DNA of 34,001 nucleotides. It comes from Pedobacter sp. ASV17. Its GTDB lineage: Bacteria > Bacteroidota > Bacteroidia > Sphingobacteriales > Sphingobacteriaceae. This document shows, piece after piece, positions 8,196-14,623 of this stretch. The notes under the pieces are model-generated. The model searched no databases. It saw only the letters and a list, made by a program, of their open reading frames with translations, and was not told the origin of the DNA. The first letter of the stretch is position 1, and each line of letters opens with the position of its first letter. Location of the stretch: assembly GCF_016429065.1 (NCBI RefSeq), contig NZ_JAELTX010000057.1:1-34001 (forward strand), read 5' to 3'. Both the position numbers and the translations under genes were made by a program.

Positions 8196-8296
8196 CAATT
8201 ATTGTTTTGTTTTGTTGTCGCTTTGTGGGTAGGCTAGTTGGCTTTTGTTCCCAATGTTTGGAATGTCGTTGTGCCCAACCTATACTTTTAAATTAA

Positions 8297-8827
8297 TTAA
8301 GCTTCGCTGTCGTATGAAATTTGACCAACGTGCTTGTCAATTTGCCATCTTCCTGTGCCTTCTTCACCAATTACGTCAAACAATTCTAGCGCTCTACGTG
8401 CTTTGTACTCTTCTTCACGTTGTTCTCTAAAGAACCAGTTCAAAAATTCTAAAGTAACATAGTCTTGTTCTTTATGGCAACGAGCTGCAATGTTTTTGAT
8501 GGATTGCGTTACGCTGATTTCTTGCTCCAAAGCTTCCTCAAATACTTCACGGAAAGAGTTGTACTCTTGTTTGATATTGGTTACGTCTGGAGAAACTGCA
8601 GTTCCGCCCATATCCAATACATATTTGAAGAATTTCAATTGGTGTTGTCTTTCCTCTTCTGCTTGTTTAAAGAAGTAATCAGCAGAAAAATCGTAACCAT
8701 TTCTGTTGCACCATGAAGCCATTGATAAGTAAATAGATGACGAATGTGCTTCTTTTTTTATTTGTTGGTTGATAAGTGTTTCTACATCTGATGATAGTAA
8801 ACACTTTACACGCATAATATCTTTCAT
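8297..8827 (-). CDS. Ferritin (FtnA-type iron storage protein)
   Basis: A 176-residue four-helix bundle that would assemble into a 24-mer shell, oxidising Fe(II) and storing it as mineral in the cytoplasm. Ferroxidase residues are visible: E26 in KKEAHSSSIY, E59 and H62 in AEEERQHQLKFF, a middle Glu in ALEQEISVTQ, and the FREQREEEYKAR helix with Gln and Glu ligands. The family motif SMASWCNRNGYDFSADYFF is nearly canonical for bacterial ferritin H-type chains, and there is no bacterioferritin haem Met signature. Starting at the second Met (8815) would give 172 residues, nearer to the usual FtnA length (165-170). A TAGCTTTG box at 8932-8939 and a terminator at 8165-8195 suggest a single-gene transcript. 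Confidence 0.95.
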   Translation of the reverse strand: MKDIMRVKCLLSSDVETLINQQIKKEAHSSSIYLSMASWCNRNGYDFSADYFFKQAEEERQHQLKFFKYVLDMGGTAVSPDVTNIKQEYNSFREVFEEALEQEISVTQSIKNIAARCHKEQDYVTLEFLNWFFREQREEEYKARRALELFDVIGEEGTGRWQIDKHVGQISYDSEA

Positions 8828-8931
8828 TTTCTGTGTCTTTAGTTCTTTACGGTAGTGAAACGCTATGATAGAGTCAGTTTTTCAACTGTGTGAAAGGCCA
8901 TGTTGTTTCATTAATTATTCCTTTGACACTA

Positions 8932-8939
8932 CAAAGCTA
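8932..8939 (-). promoter_or_regulatory. Probable -7 promoter box of the ferritin gene
   Basis: Minus strand TAGCTTTG fits TAnnTTTG. About 17 bases upstream is a TTTT run rather than TTTG. The predicted leader is about 100 bases. No Fur-like palindrome is obvious. Confidence 0.4.
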
Positions 8940-8999
8940 CGGCTATAATGTTCTGTAAAAGAAATTATTAATAATATGGAAACAGTCTAAGTCTTAGTT

Positions 9000-9371
9000 T
9001 TAAGAGGCTAAGCGATAAAGGCAATCGTGAATAATGTGGTTAAGTTCCAACATTACAAAGGTTCCTTGCAGTAGTTCTTTAAGTTTGATGAGCTCCAATA
9101 AAGAAAGCACATAAGAATGGTCGCATGCACAAATGAAGATAATTTCTACATCAGCAGTTTTGTCGCTGCTCAAAAGTTTCTCTTCAATGTTAACCTGATA
9201 AACCGCTTTTTTTAGTTTAAGAAGGTTTCTATAATCAAAGCGGGCTAACTTCCCTGCAAAATCAATATACCAGCAATTTTCTGAATCCGATTGAAAAATG
9301 GCGCCGCTTTGGGTAGCAAACACTTCTTCAAACGTGGCAACAGGAAATAATGCTTCTTCTATTTTTTGCAC
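9000..9371 (-). CDS. Unknown cytoplasmic protein, 123 residues
   Basis: I do not recognise this family with confidence. The start is GTG at 9371 (MQKIEEALFPVATF), supported by an exact promoter just upstream. The protein is soluble, with Cys at NCWYIDFAGKLARF and ICACDHSYV and a helical C-terminal half rich in Leu and Lys (LLELIKLKELLQGTFVMLEL). There is no signal peptide or membrane segment. It lies 173 bases upstream of ferritin on the same strand but has its own promoter, and ferritin also seems to have one, so a shared function is only a possibility. Confidence 0.7.
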   Translation of the reverse strand: MQKIEEALFPVATFEEVFATQSGAIFQSDSENCWYIDFAGKLARFDYRNLLKLKKAVYQVNIEEKLLSSDKTADVEIIFICACDHSYVLSLLELIKLKELLQGTFVMLELNHIIHDCLYRLAS

Positions 9372-9390
9372 AGTAGGTTAAATATTTATA

Positions 9391-9421
9391 CAAAAGTAGT
9401 ATTATTTAGATTTAATACAAA
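9391..9421 (-). promoter_or_regulatory. Exact Bacteroidota promoter (TTTG-N19-TACTTTTG)
   Basis: On the minus strand TTTG (9421-9418), exactly 19 bases, then TACTTTTG (9398-9391) match both boxes of the Bacteroidota sigma-ABfr consensus. The start of transcription would be near 9384, about 13 bases before the GTG at 9371. The agreement confirms both the phylum and that GTG start. Confidence 0.75.
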
Positions 9422-9444
9422 TAAAAATATAAAACTTATGTGCG

Positions 9445-9939
9445 CTAGGCCATTTTTTGATTTCTGTGGAGGCGAGCAATAGAAAGTACAGCTATGATCA
9501 GTAGGCTTAAACCCAAGATGACAAATAAATAGGTATTGCTAAATGGCCTTTTATTTCGTTGGAAAATATTTTGGTCGTCCGCATATACTTCATACACCGT
9601 TGGCCGTACCTGTAGGATATCGGATTTCTTTATTTTGACCTTAATTTGTCCTGCGTATTTTAATGATTTGTTGACACCAGAGAAGATGTTGAAGCCTTCT
9701 TTTACCGAGTCAACATTTAATTTGAGGATAAAGAATTTGTTACTGCCGTTTAGCATAAAGGTTAGGTAGGCGTACTCCGTTTCTTGCTCACCGTTTTTCT
9801 CCTTCTTTGTAAATTGATGCGTTTTATTTAAAGAGCCTTTTAATACGATGAGGTTGTTTTCGGCAAATAGGATTTGCGTATATATCACATAGCTAAATAA
9901 ACACAATAATAATAGGAGGATATATTTTGCTTTGCCCAT
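9445..9939 (-). CDS. Unknown membrane protein with two membrane segments, 164 residues
   Basis: An N-terminal membrane segment (KYILLLLLCLFSYVIYTQIL, about 5-24) and a C-terminal one (NTYLFVILGLSLLIIAVLSI, about 135-154) flank a roughly 105-residue soluble domain. That domain is rich in beta-prone sequence and lysine (YLTFMLNGSNKFFILKLNV, KYAGQIKVKIKKSDI), so it likely lies on the outside of the inner membrane. The C-terminal tail is short and basic. The layout recalls DUF3592-type proteins but the match is not good enough to name. It is followed on the same strand by the 123-residue gene, which has its own promoter. Confidence 0.7.
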   Translation of the reverse strand: MGKAKYILLLLLCLFSYVIYTQILFAENNLIVLKGSLNKTHQFTKKEKNGEQETEYAYLTFMLNGSNKFFILKLNVDSVKEGFNIFSGVNKSLKYAGQIKVKIKKSDILQVRPTVYEVYADDQNIFQRNKRPFSNTYLFVILGLSLLIIAVLSIARLHRNQKMA

Positions 9940-10006
9940 CGTGAACTAATTGTTTAGTTAAATGTAGGATATCTTTTTCATTTAAACAATTTAGAGAGTC
10001 AGGTTC

Positions 10007-10073
10007 TAAAACCTCGTAGGTTTAACTTTTACTTGTTAAAAACCTCGTAGGTTTTCAAAACCTACGAGGTTTG
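10007..10073. repeat. REP-like palindromes of the AACCTCGTAGGTTT family
   Basis: The word AAAACCTCGTAGGTTT occurs at 10008-10023 and again at 10038-10054. The second copy is followed after one base by its exact reverse complement, AAAACCTACGAGGTTT (to 10073), giving a near-perfect hairpin. I recall this word family from many Bacteroidota intergenic regions. It could also stop transcripts coming from either side. Confidence 0.75.
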
Positions 10074-10096
10074 GTTTAAAAACTGGGATTAGTGCA

Positions 10097-10320
10097 GCAC
10101 CCTAGCCACTTAGACCTGATTGTAGCGGAAATACTTTTTGTTTTTGCCTCTTTTGTCATCCAGAGCGCAGCGAAGGATCTCAGACGAGGGCAGGAAAGAA
10201 AGAGGTTCCTCGTTCCTCAGGATGACAGGAGTGGATGGTACTGGCGGCAAACAAAAAGATTGCAGCGGAAAGCAGGACGATAGTTTCAAAAAAGCGACTG
10301 CAACTGCGCTGCTATTTAAA
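10097..10320. repeat. Composite structured element with a nested GTCATCC palindrome
   Basis: Outer arms: GATTGTAGCGGAAATACTTT with GTTTTTGCC (10118-10147), answered by GGCAAACAAAAAGATTGCAG and CGGAAAGCAGGA (10246-10277). The arms contain both direct AGCGGAAA words and an inverted TTTTTGTTT/AAACAAAAA pairing. Just upstream is CACCCTAGCC (10098-10107), and the 3' part contains GCGACTGCAACTGCGCTGC. I recall this CCCTAGCC...AGCGGAAA...AGCAGGA pattern as a common Bacteroidota intergenic structured element, possibly the Rfam Flavo-1 RNA; I cannot check that. A separate palindromic element sits in the loop (10155-10226). Open frames across it are not genes. Confidence 0.55.
10155..10226. repeat. GTCATCC...GGATGAC palindromic element
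   Basis: Begins GTCATCC (10155-10161), ends GGATGAC (10220-10226), and contains AGCGCAGCGAAGGATCT and the pair GACGAGG/CCTCGTT. This is a widespread family of short, non-coding, interspersed palindromes, probably moved by a REP-associated transposase acting in trans. No transposase is present in the window. Confidence 0.7.
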
Positions 10321-10391
10321 TAAATGATTCACGTCATTATCAAAACAAAACCCAAATAATTAAGGTTTATCTATTACTAAATAAATAAACC

Positions 10392-10790
10392 ATGGATAAT
10401 CAAAAACCAGCCAAAGACAAGCTACATGGTAGCGACTTGGGCGAGACCAAAGATTTCAATGAACTGTCTTATAATAAGGATAAAAATAGCTTCGAATTTG
10501 ATGTAAAAGGCGACGAAGCCAACTACGACCACCCGTTGCCATACGATACCTCGGCACCAAATGGTGAAGATAGCATTTCTACTTACGATGAATCTAATCC
10601 CTATGTTGGCAATGAATATGACCAGCAAGGGCAGGTGGATGAGCAGTTGGAAGATAATGGGATGCGGGTAGATGAAACAGGCGAAAGTGTGTTGCTTGAT
10701 CCTGCGGATAAGATTTTAGCGCAAACCGAGGAAGATTTTAGGGATGATTTGGATGAAGAAGGCTATCCTAAAAATGATTTGCCAAGTTAA
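10392..10790 (+). CDS. Acidic, low-complexity protein of unknown function, 132 residues
   Basis: I do not recognise a domain. The protein is very acidic (many Asp and Glu, no Cys) and poor in hydrophobic residues, so it is probably largely disordered and soluble. It begins MDNQKPAKDKLHGSDLGETK and ends EEDFRDDLDEEGYPKNDLPS. Tyr-rich linkers (EANYDHPLPYDTS, ESNPYVGNEYDQQ) separate the acidic parts. The ATG at 10392 is the only good start. The stop codon overlaps the dnaX stop on the other strand by 4 bases. Short acidic proteins of this type are frequent in Sphingobacteriaceae, and nothing here ties it to DNA replication apart from position. Confidence 0.7.
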   Translation: MDNQKPAKDKLHGSDLGETKDFNELSYNKDKNSFEFDVKGDEANYDHPLPYDTSAPNGEDSISTYDESNPYVGNEYDQQGQVDEQLEDNGMRVDETGESVLLDPADKILAQTEEDFRDDLDEEGYPKNDLPS

Positions 10791-12607
10791 AGCAGCAAAT
10801 CCAAATTAAAACGTTGGCGAAATTCTTCCAGCTGGGGGTTTTTTTCAACCAAATATGCATATTTATCCTTGTTGGTATAAATACGGTCGCTTTGCTTGGC
10901 CTCTACTCGTTTAGGGGTTAGCTGTATGTCAAAGTTGTTCAGCTTTCCTCGAAGGAAGTTAAGCAAGTCGATCTTCTCGTCTTGTAACGTGCTTTCCAGT
11001 GCAATGTTTTCAATCAGAACGGTTACGTTTATGCCGTCCAAAACAGGTTCGTTACTCGTTAACAAAGTAAACAGGTGTATCTTGTCGTCTTCTCTAGCTT
11101 TTTGGGCATACTGTTGCCAGCAGGCCATAAATTGAGCTTGGCTAAAAGCCTGTTTTTCGTTGCCACTTACATACTGCGGGCCTTTGTCTTCCTCGTCTGC
11201 GCCCAATCCACTATTTAAATCGGTAAGTGAAGGGATTAAAGAACCAGAAGTGCTTTTTGGCAAAGGCTTTATCTTGATAGAGGAAGCAGTGGGTGCACTA
11301 GGTTTGAGTACTTCTATTTTAGGAGGAACGGTTTCCGCAGGTTTTGGGGCTGTGGCAGGTGGCTCTTTTTTCTCTACTGGAACAGCAACAGGAGCTTGTG
11401 GAGTAGGGGCCGCCGCTGGTCGTTGAATAGGTGCCGAAGCAGGGCTGTCGTTTTTAACTAAAGTTTTTTTTTTATCCTGATCTAGGTCAGTTGCGGTGTT
11501 GGCGAGTTGAATTACAGAGGGAATGTGACACATTTTTATCAGTGCCAGCTCCACCTGAAGCCGTTGGTTTTTGCTGTTCTTATAGTTAAGATCGCACTGG
11601 TTGGCCAAATTGAGCGAGGTTAAAATGAAGCCCAAATTGGTGCCGTTGCTTTGCGCCAGGTATTTCTGCTTAATATTTTCGCTCACCTCAAGCAGTTTGA
11701 TGGTTTGGTTATCCTTACCTACCAATAAGTTTCTGAAGTGGCCAGCTAAACCATTAATAAAGTTGTTGCCGTCAAAACCATTATTCAAAATCTCATTAAA
11801 TAACAATAAGGTATTGCTTACATCGCTACTGGTAATGTAGTCGGTAAGCTTAAAATAATAATCGTAATCTAAAATGTTCAGATTGTCAATTACCGCCTTA
11901 TAGGTCACATTCCTATTGGTGTAACTAACAATTTGGTCAAACATCGAAAGCGCATCACGCAAACCACCATCCGCTTTTTGCGCAATAATATGCAAGCCGT
12001 CGTTGTCTGTAGCAATGTTTTCTCGTTCCGCAATTTTCGCCAAATGGCTAGAAATGTCCTCTACCTGAATTCTGTTGAAGTCGAAAATTTGACAACGAGA
12101 CAAAATGGTCGGTAATATTTTATGTTTCTCCGTAGTTGCTAAAATAAAAATAGCGTAGGGAGGTGGTTCTTCCAAAGTTTTCAAAAAGGCGTTGAACGCA
12201 CTTGTCGAAAGCATGTGAACCTCATCAATAATATAAATCTTGTATTTTCCAGCTTGTGGCGGAATCCTTACCTGCTCAATTAAACTTCTAATGTCGTCAA
12301 CAGAGTTGTTGGACGCGGCATCCAGCTCATGAAAGTTAAAGGAATGCCCCGATTGGAACGATTGGCAGCTTTCGCAAGTACCACAGGCTTCTTGTTCGGG
12401 TGTTAAACTGGTGCAGTTAATGGTTTTTGCCAAAATACGTGCACACGTGGTTTTACCCACACCTCTTGGTCCGCAAAACAAAAAAGCTTGCGCCAGTTGG
12501 TTGTTTTTAATGGCGTTTTTTAAAGTTCCAGTAATATGCTGCTGACCAACCACGGTTTCGAACGTGGCGGGGCGGTATTTACGGGCTGAAACGATGAAAT
12601 TTTCCAT
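10787..12607 (-). CDS. dnaX: DNA polymerase III subunit gamma/tau
   Basis: The clamp-loader ATPase that, with delta and delta', opens the sliding clamp and, as tau, ties polymerase cores to the helicase. From the ATG at 12607 it has 606 residues (E. coli tau has 643). Walker A GPRGVGKT is near 46-53. The zinc module follows, with Cys in NCTSLTPEQEACGTCESCQ. Walker B is IIDEVHMLS, and the sensor/Arg finger region is TILSRCQIFDF. The collar domain ends near 365. A Pro/Ala-rich linker (about 390-430) leads to a tau-specific C-terminal domain. A run of ten A at residues 379-382 may be a slippage site. A GTG two codons earlier (12613) is unlikely: a TATTTTCG box at 12613-12620 (minus) overlaps it, so the mRNA may start almost at the ATG. 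Confidence 0.95.
   Translation of the reverse strand: MENFIVSARKYRPATFETVVGQQHITGTLKNAIKNNQLAQAFLFCGPRGVGKTTCARILAKTINCTSLTPEQEACGTCESCQSFQSGHSFNFHELDAASNNSVDDIRSLIEQVRIPPQAGKYKIYIIDEVHMLSTSAFNAFLKTLEEPPPYAIFILATTEKHKILPTILSRCQIFDFNRIQVEDISSHLAKIAERENIATDNDGLHIIAQKADGGLRDALSMFDQIVSYTNRNVTYKAVIDNLNILDYDYYFKLTDYITSSDVSNTLLLFNEILNNGFDGNNFINGLAGHFRNLLVGKDNQTIKLLEVSENIKQKYLAQSNGTNLGFILTSLNLANQCDLNYKNSKNQRLQVELALIKMCHIPSVIQLANTATDLDQDKKKTLVKNDSPASAPIQRPAAAPTPQAPVAVPVEKKEPPATAPKPAETVPPKIEVLKPSAPTASSIKIKPLPKSTSGSLIPSLTDLNSGLGADEEDKGPQYVSGNEKQAFSQAQFMACWQQYAQKAREDDKIHLFTLLTSNEPVLDGINVTVLIENIALESTLQDEKIDLLNFLRGKLNNFDIQLTPKRVEAKQSDRIYTNKDKYAYLVEKNPQLEEFRQRFNLDLLL
11456..11476 (-). promoter_or_regulatory. 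Candidate programmed slippage / frameshift site in dnaX (A10 run)
   Basis: The minus strand reads GAT, ten A, then CTTTAGTTAA, in frame GAT AAA AAA AAA ACT TTA. A shift to -1 gives AAC TTT AGT TAA and a shift to +1 gives CTT TAG, so slipping either way stops within four codons. The product would be about 382-384 residues, ending just after the clamp-loader domains, as a gamma subunit does. Homopolymer slippage in dnaX is established in Thermus, and a -1 shift at A-rich codons in E. coli. Use of the site here is inferred. Confidence 0.5.
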
Positions 12608-12642
12608 TGGCACGAAAATAGTAAAAATTTGATTGTTGCAGG

Positions 12643-12671
12643 GTTGAAAAGTTTGAATGTTGAAAAGTTGC
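12643..12671. repeat. Short word repeat (GTTGAAAAGTTTGAATGTTG type)
   Basis: GTTGAAAAGTT occurs twice, 17 bases apart, with the related word TTTGAATG between. It is the first of several low-complexity words in the dnaX/araC gap, which also holds TTCGATAAACTCAGGATGA at 12753-12771, a common interspersed Bacteroidota word, and the ACTGTGAACTG run at 12822-12877. Confidence 0.5.
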
Positions 12672-12821
12672 TTTGCCCAATTGTTTTTTTGAAAAGGTAA
12701 GGGGGTGTAACATCGGCAACTTTAGCCCCGCCTTTTGCTCAACCCAATTCCCTTCGATAAACTCAGGATGATTGGGTACCGCTGTCAGTCGGGTTTATTT
12801 AAGAAAGGCATAAACTTTTGG

Positions 12822-12877
12822 CCACTGTGAACTGCCAACTGTGAACTGTGAACTGAAAACTGCCCACTGCCAACTGT
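12822..12877. repeat. Degenerate short tandem repeat of ACTGTGAACTGCCA words
   Basis: About seven back-to-back words of 7-9 bases (ACTGTGA, ACTGCCA, ACTGAAA, ACTGCCC), all sharing ACTG, next to the 3' end of the AraC gene. No coding potential. Confidence 0.75.
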
Positions 12878-12881
12878 ATAC

Positions 12882-13751
12882 TTATATAATAGACTTCAGT
12901 TCCTTTCTATATTGCGAGGCACTCTTTCCCGTAAACTCCTTAAATATTTTATTGAAATGGCTAAAGTTGTGGAAACCGCTTTCGTAACTAATGTTGGCAA
13001 TGCTGGTTCTTTTTTCGGCCAAAAGCTTCGAAGCATGCACCACTCGGTACTCATTCACAAACTTGGTAAAGGTCTTTTTGGTCATCTTTTTAAAGTACCT
13101 GCAAAAAGAAGGTACGGTCATGCTGGCCATTTCGGCAACGTACTCCAAACTGATTTCTTCGGTGAAGTGGTCTTTCACGTAGTTAAAAATCATGCTAATG
13201 CGGTCATTGTCTTGGGCCTGCATCTCCAAGGAGAAATTTTGTGCATTCAGTAATTTGTAGTCAAAAGCCTGTTCCAGTTCTCGCAGTACACCTAGTAAAG
13301 CCAGTAATTTTTCAAAAGGCCACATGTTGTTCATCTTTTCGAGAATAGGGCCAACAAGTTTTTTGGTGTCCTCGCCAAACGCAATACCGTACTTGGCTTT
13401 TTCAAATAAAGTAGCAATGCCCTTGGTTTCTTTGAGCGTTAAAAAATCTGTGCCCAAAAAATCTGGCTTCATTTGAATGACTACCTCATTGGTGTTGCCC
13501 GTTGTTCCGTCGGTAAAACCACAATGGGGCAGGTTGCTGCCAATCAATATCAAATCCCCATCCGTATAGTAAGAAATATGGCTGCCAATTTGCCTTTTTC
13601 CAGAGCCGCCATTTACAAACACCATTTCCACTTCTGGATGATAGTGCCAAACGTGGGCCTTGTTATTGGTGTTTTGTAGGTATTTCGAATAGTAGAAGGA
13701 ACTTCCAAAGGAAGGTTCAATGGCTTCGAAGCTTGGTTTGATTTTTTTCAT
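12882..13751 (-). CDS. AraC-family transcriptional regulator with cupin sensor domain
   Basis: 289 residues. The N-terminal cupin half shows VWHYHPEVEMVFVNGGSGKR and DGDLILIGSNLPHC, the usual His-Glu cupin motif of sugar-sensing AraC regulators. The C-terminal half (about 185-285) holds the two helix-turn-helix motifs (ISLEYVAEMASMTVPSFCRY and TSIANISYESGFHNFSHFNK), ending with the family signature FKEFTGKSASQYRKEL. The start ATG at 13751 has a short A-rich leader. It stands alone between dnaX and the divergent secreted-protein gene; no adjacent sugar operon reveals its inducer. The target genes are unknown. Confidence 0.9.
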   Translation of the reverse strand: MKKIKPSFEAIEPSFGSSFYYSKYLQNTNNKAHVWHYHPEVEMVFVNGGSGKRQIGSHISYYTDGDLILIGSNLPHCGFTDGTTGNTNEVVIQMKPDFLGTDFLTLKETKGIATLFEKAKYGIAFGEDTKKLVGPILEKMNNMWPFEKLLALLGVLRELEQAFDYKLLNAQNFSLEMQAQDNDRISMIFNYVKDHFTEEISLEYVAEMASMTVPSFCRYFKKMTKKTFTKFVNEYRVVHASKLLAEKRTSIANISYESGFHNFSHFNKIFKEFTGKSASQYRKELKSII

Positions 13752-13925
13752 TTTCTTAACGCTAAATTAATCAAATTATATGGATTATTGATTGTTTTTG
13801 TTGTTAATTTAATGTTAATGGTTAAAATAGCATATATACTGGGAAATATGAAACATAATAAGCGTGTCATTACTACCTAAATTTGCTCTTGTTAAATAAG
13901 TATTAACGTTTTAAATAAATCAGCA

Positions 13926-14516
13926 ATGAAAAATTTATTCAGATTTAGTTTAGTAATCCTCTCGGTATTGATGGTGAATGTTGCCAAAGCCGATGACATG
14001 GAGCTTTTAGTTAAAGTAGCAAAAGAGAATAACAAATGGGTGAGCTTTATCACCAACGAATCCCAGAATATAGACCTTACTTTATACTCGGCAACTGACG
14101 AGGTGCTTTACGAGCAAAGGTTAAAAACGGTAGGCAACAAATTTAAAACTTATGATTTAAGTGCTTTGCCAGTGGGGCTTTATACCCTTAAAATGGAATC
14201 GCCTTTAAAAACGGTGACTTACCAAATTAACATTACAGCTGATAGCGCAATAGTAGCTGTTCCAGTGGTGAAACTTTTCAAAAAACCAAGTTTGGCGAAA
14301 GAGAATGATGTGGTAACCCTTAATTTAAATGGTGTAGCCGAAGGAGAAGTGCAGGTAGACATCTATAACGAGTTTAATGAGAAGCTTCACGAAGATGTTT
14401 ATGCTAACGAAGCAAAGGTGATTAAGAAATACGATGTAAGCAGAACACCTTCAAGACAGCTTACTTTTGTGGTTAGAACTGGTAACCAAGAGTTCTCAGA
14501 AACCATCAAGCTTTAA
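13926..14516 (+). CDS. Secreted protein with two beta-sandwich repeats
   Basis: 196 residues with a clear signal peptide (LFRFSLVILSVLMVNVAKA, cleavage probably after AKA near 22). The mature part looks like two Ig-like beta-sandwich halves. The first is around IDLTLYSATDEVLYEQRLK...YDLSALPVGLYTLKME, and the second around QVDIYNEFNEKLHEDVYANE...KKYDVSRTPSRQLTFVV. The pattern resembles DUF3244-like and secretion-tail-like domains in Bacteroidota, but no T9SS Gly/Lys-rich ending is seen. It is followed by a strong terminator, so it is its own transcript. The function is unknown; periplasmic or surface location is likely. Confidence 0.75.
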   Translation: MKNLFRFSLVILSVLMVNVAKADDMELLVKVAKENNKWVSFITNESQNIDLTLYSATDEVLYEQRLKTVGNKFKTYDLSALPVGLYTLKMESPLKTVTYQINITADSAIVAVPVVKLFKKPSLAKENDVVTLNLNGVAEGEVQVDIYNEFNEKLHEDVYANEAKVIKKYDVSRTPSRQLTFVVRTGNQEFSETIKL

Positions 14517-14540
14517 ACAACTATATACTCTGATAAGTAA

Positions 14541-14570
14541 AGCATCGCCCTAAGGGGAGATGCTTTTTTT
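14541..14570 (+). terminator. Rho-independent terminator after the secreted-protein gene
   Basis: AGCATC-GCCCTAAGGGGA-GATGCT forms a stem with a GC-rich top, followed by seven T. It lies 25 bases after the stop at 14516. Confidence 0.85.
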
Positions 14571-14594
14571 GTTTTTGTTATTGGTTGATGTTGC

Positions 14595-14602
14595 TATCTT
14601 TG
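14595..14602 (+). promoter_or_regulatory. Probable -7 promoter box for the outer-membrane protein gene
   Basis: TATCTTTG, with a TTTG 17 bases upstream inside the T-rich tail of the preceding terminator. The ATG at 14624 follows 21 bases later. Confidence 0.45.
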
Positions 14603-14623
14603 CCGCTCTAAATTTTCCATCTA

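Noticed and set aside
8245..8716. Plus-strand open frames opposite the ferritin gene
   Set aside because: They are shadows of a strongly conserved gene, with hydrophobic, Phe/Leu/Cys-rich translations of no recognisable family.
10092..10323. Two plus-strand open frames of 61 and 63 codons
   Set aside because: They lie wholly inside the composite palindromic element and encode Arg/Ser-rich low-complexity peptides.
11464..11473. A10 run as an assembly or sequencing error in dnaX
   Set aside because: The frame is intact through the run and continues for over 220 codons with a normal tau-type C-terminus, so the length as given is consistent.
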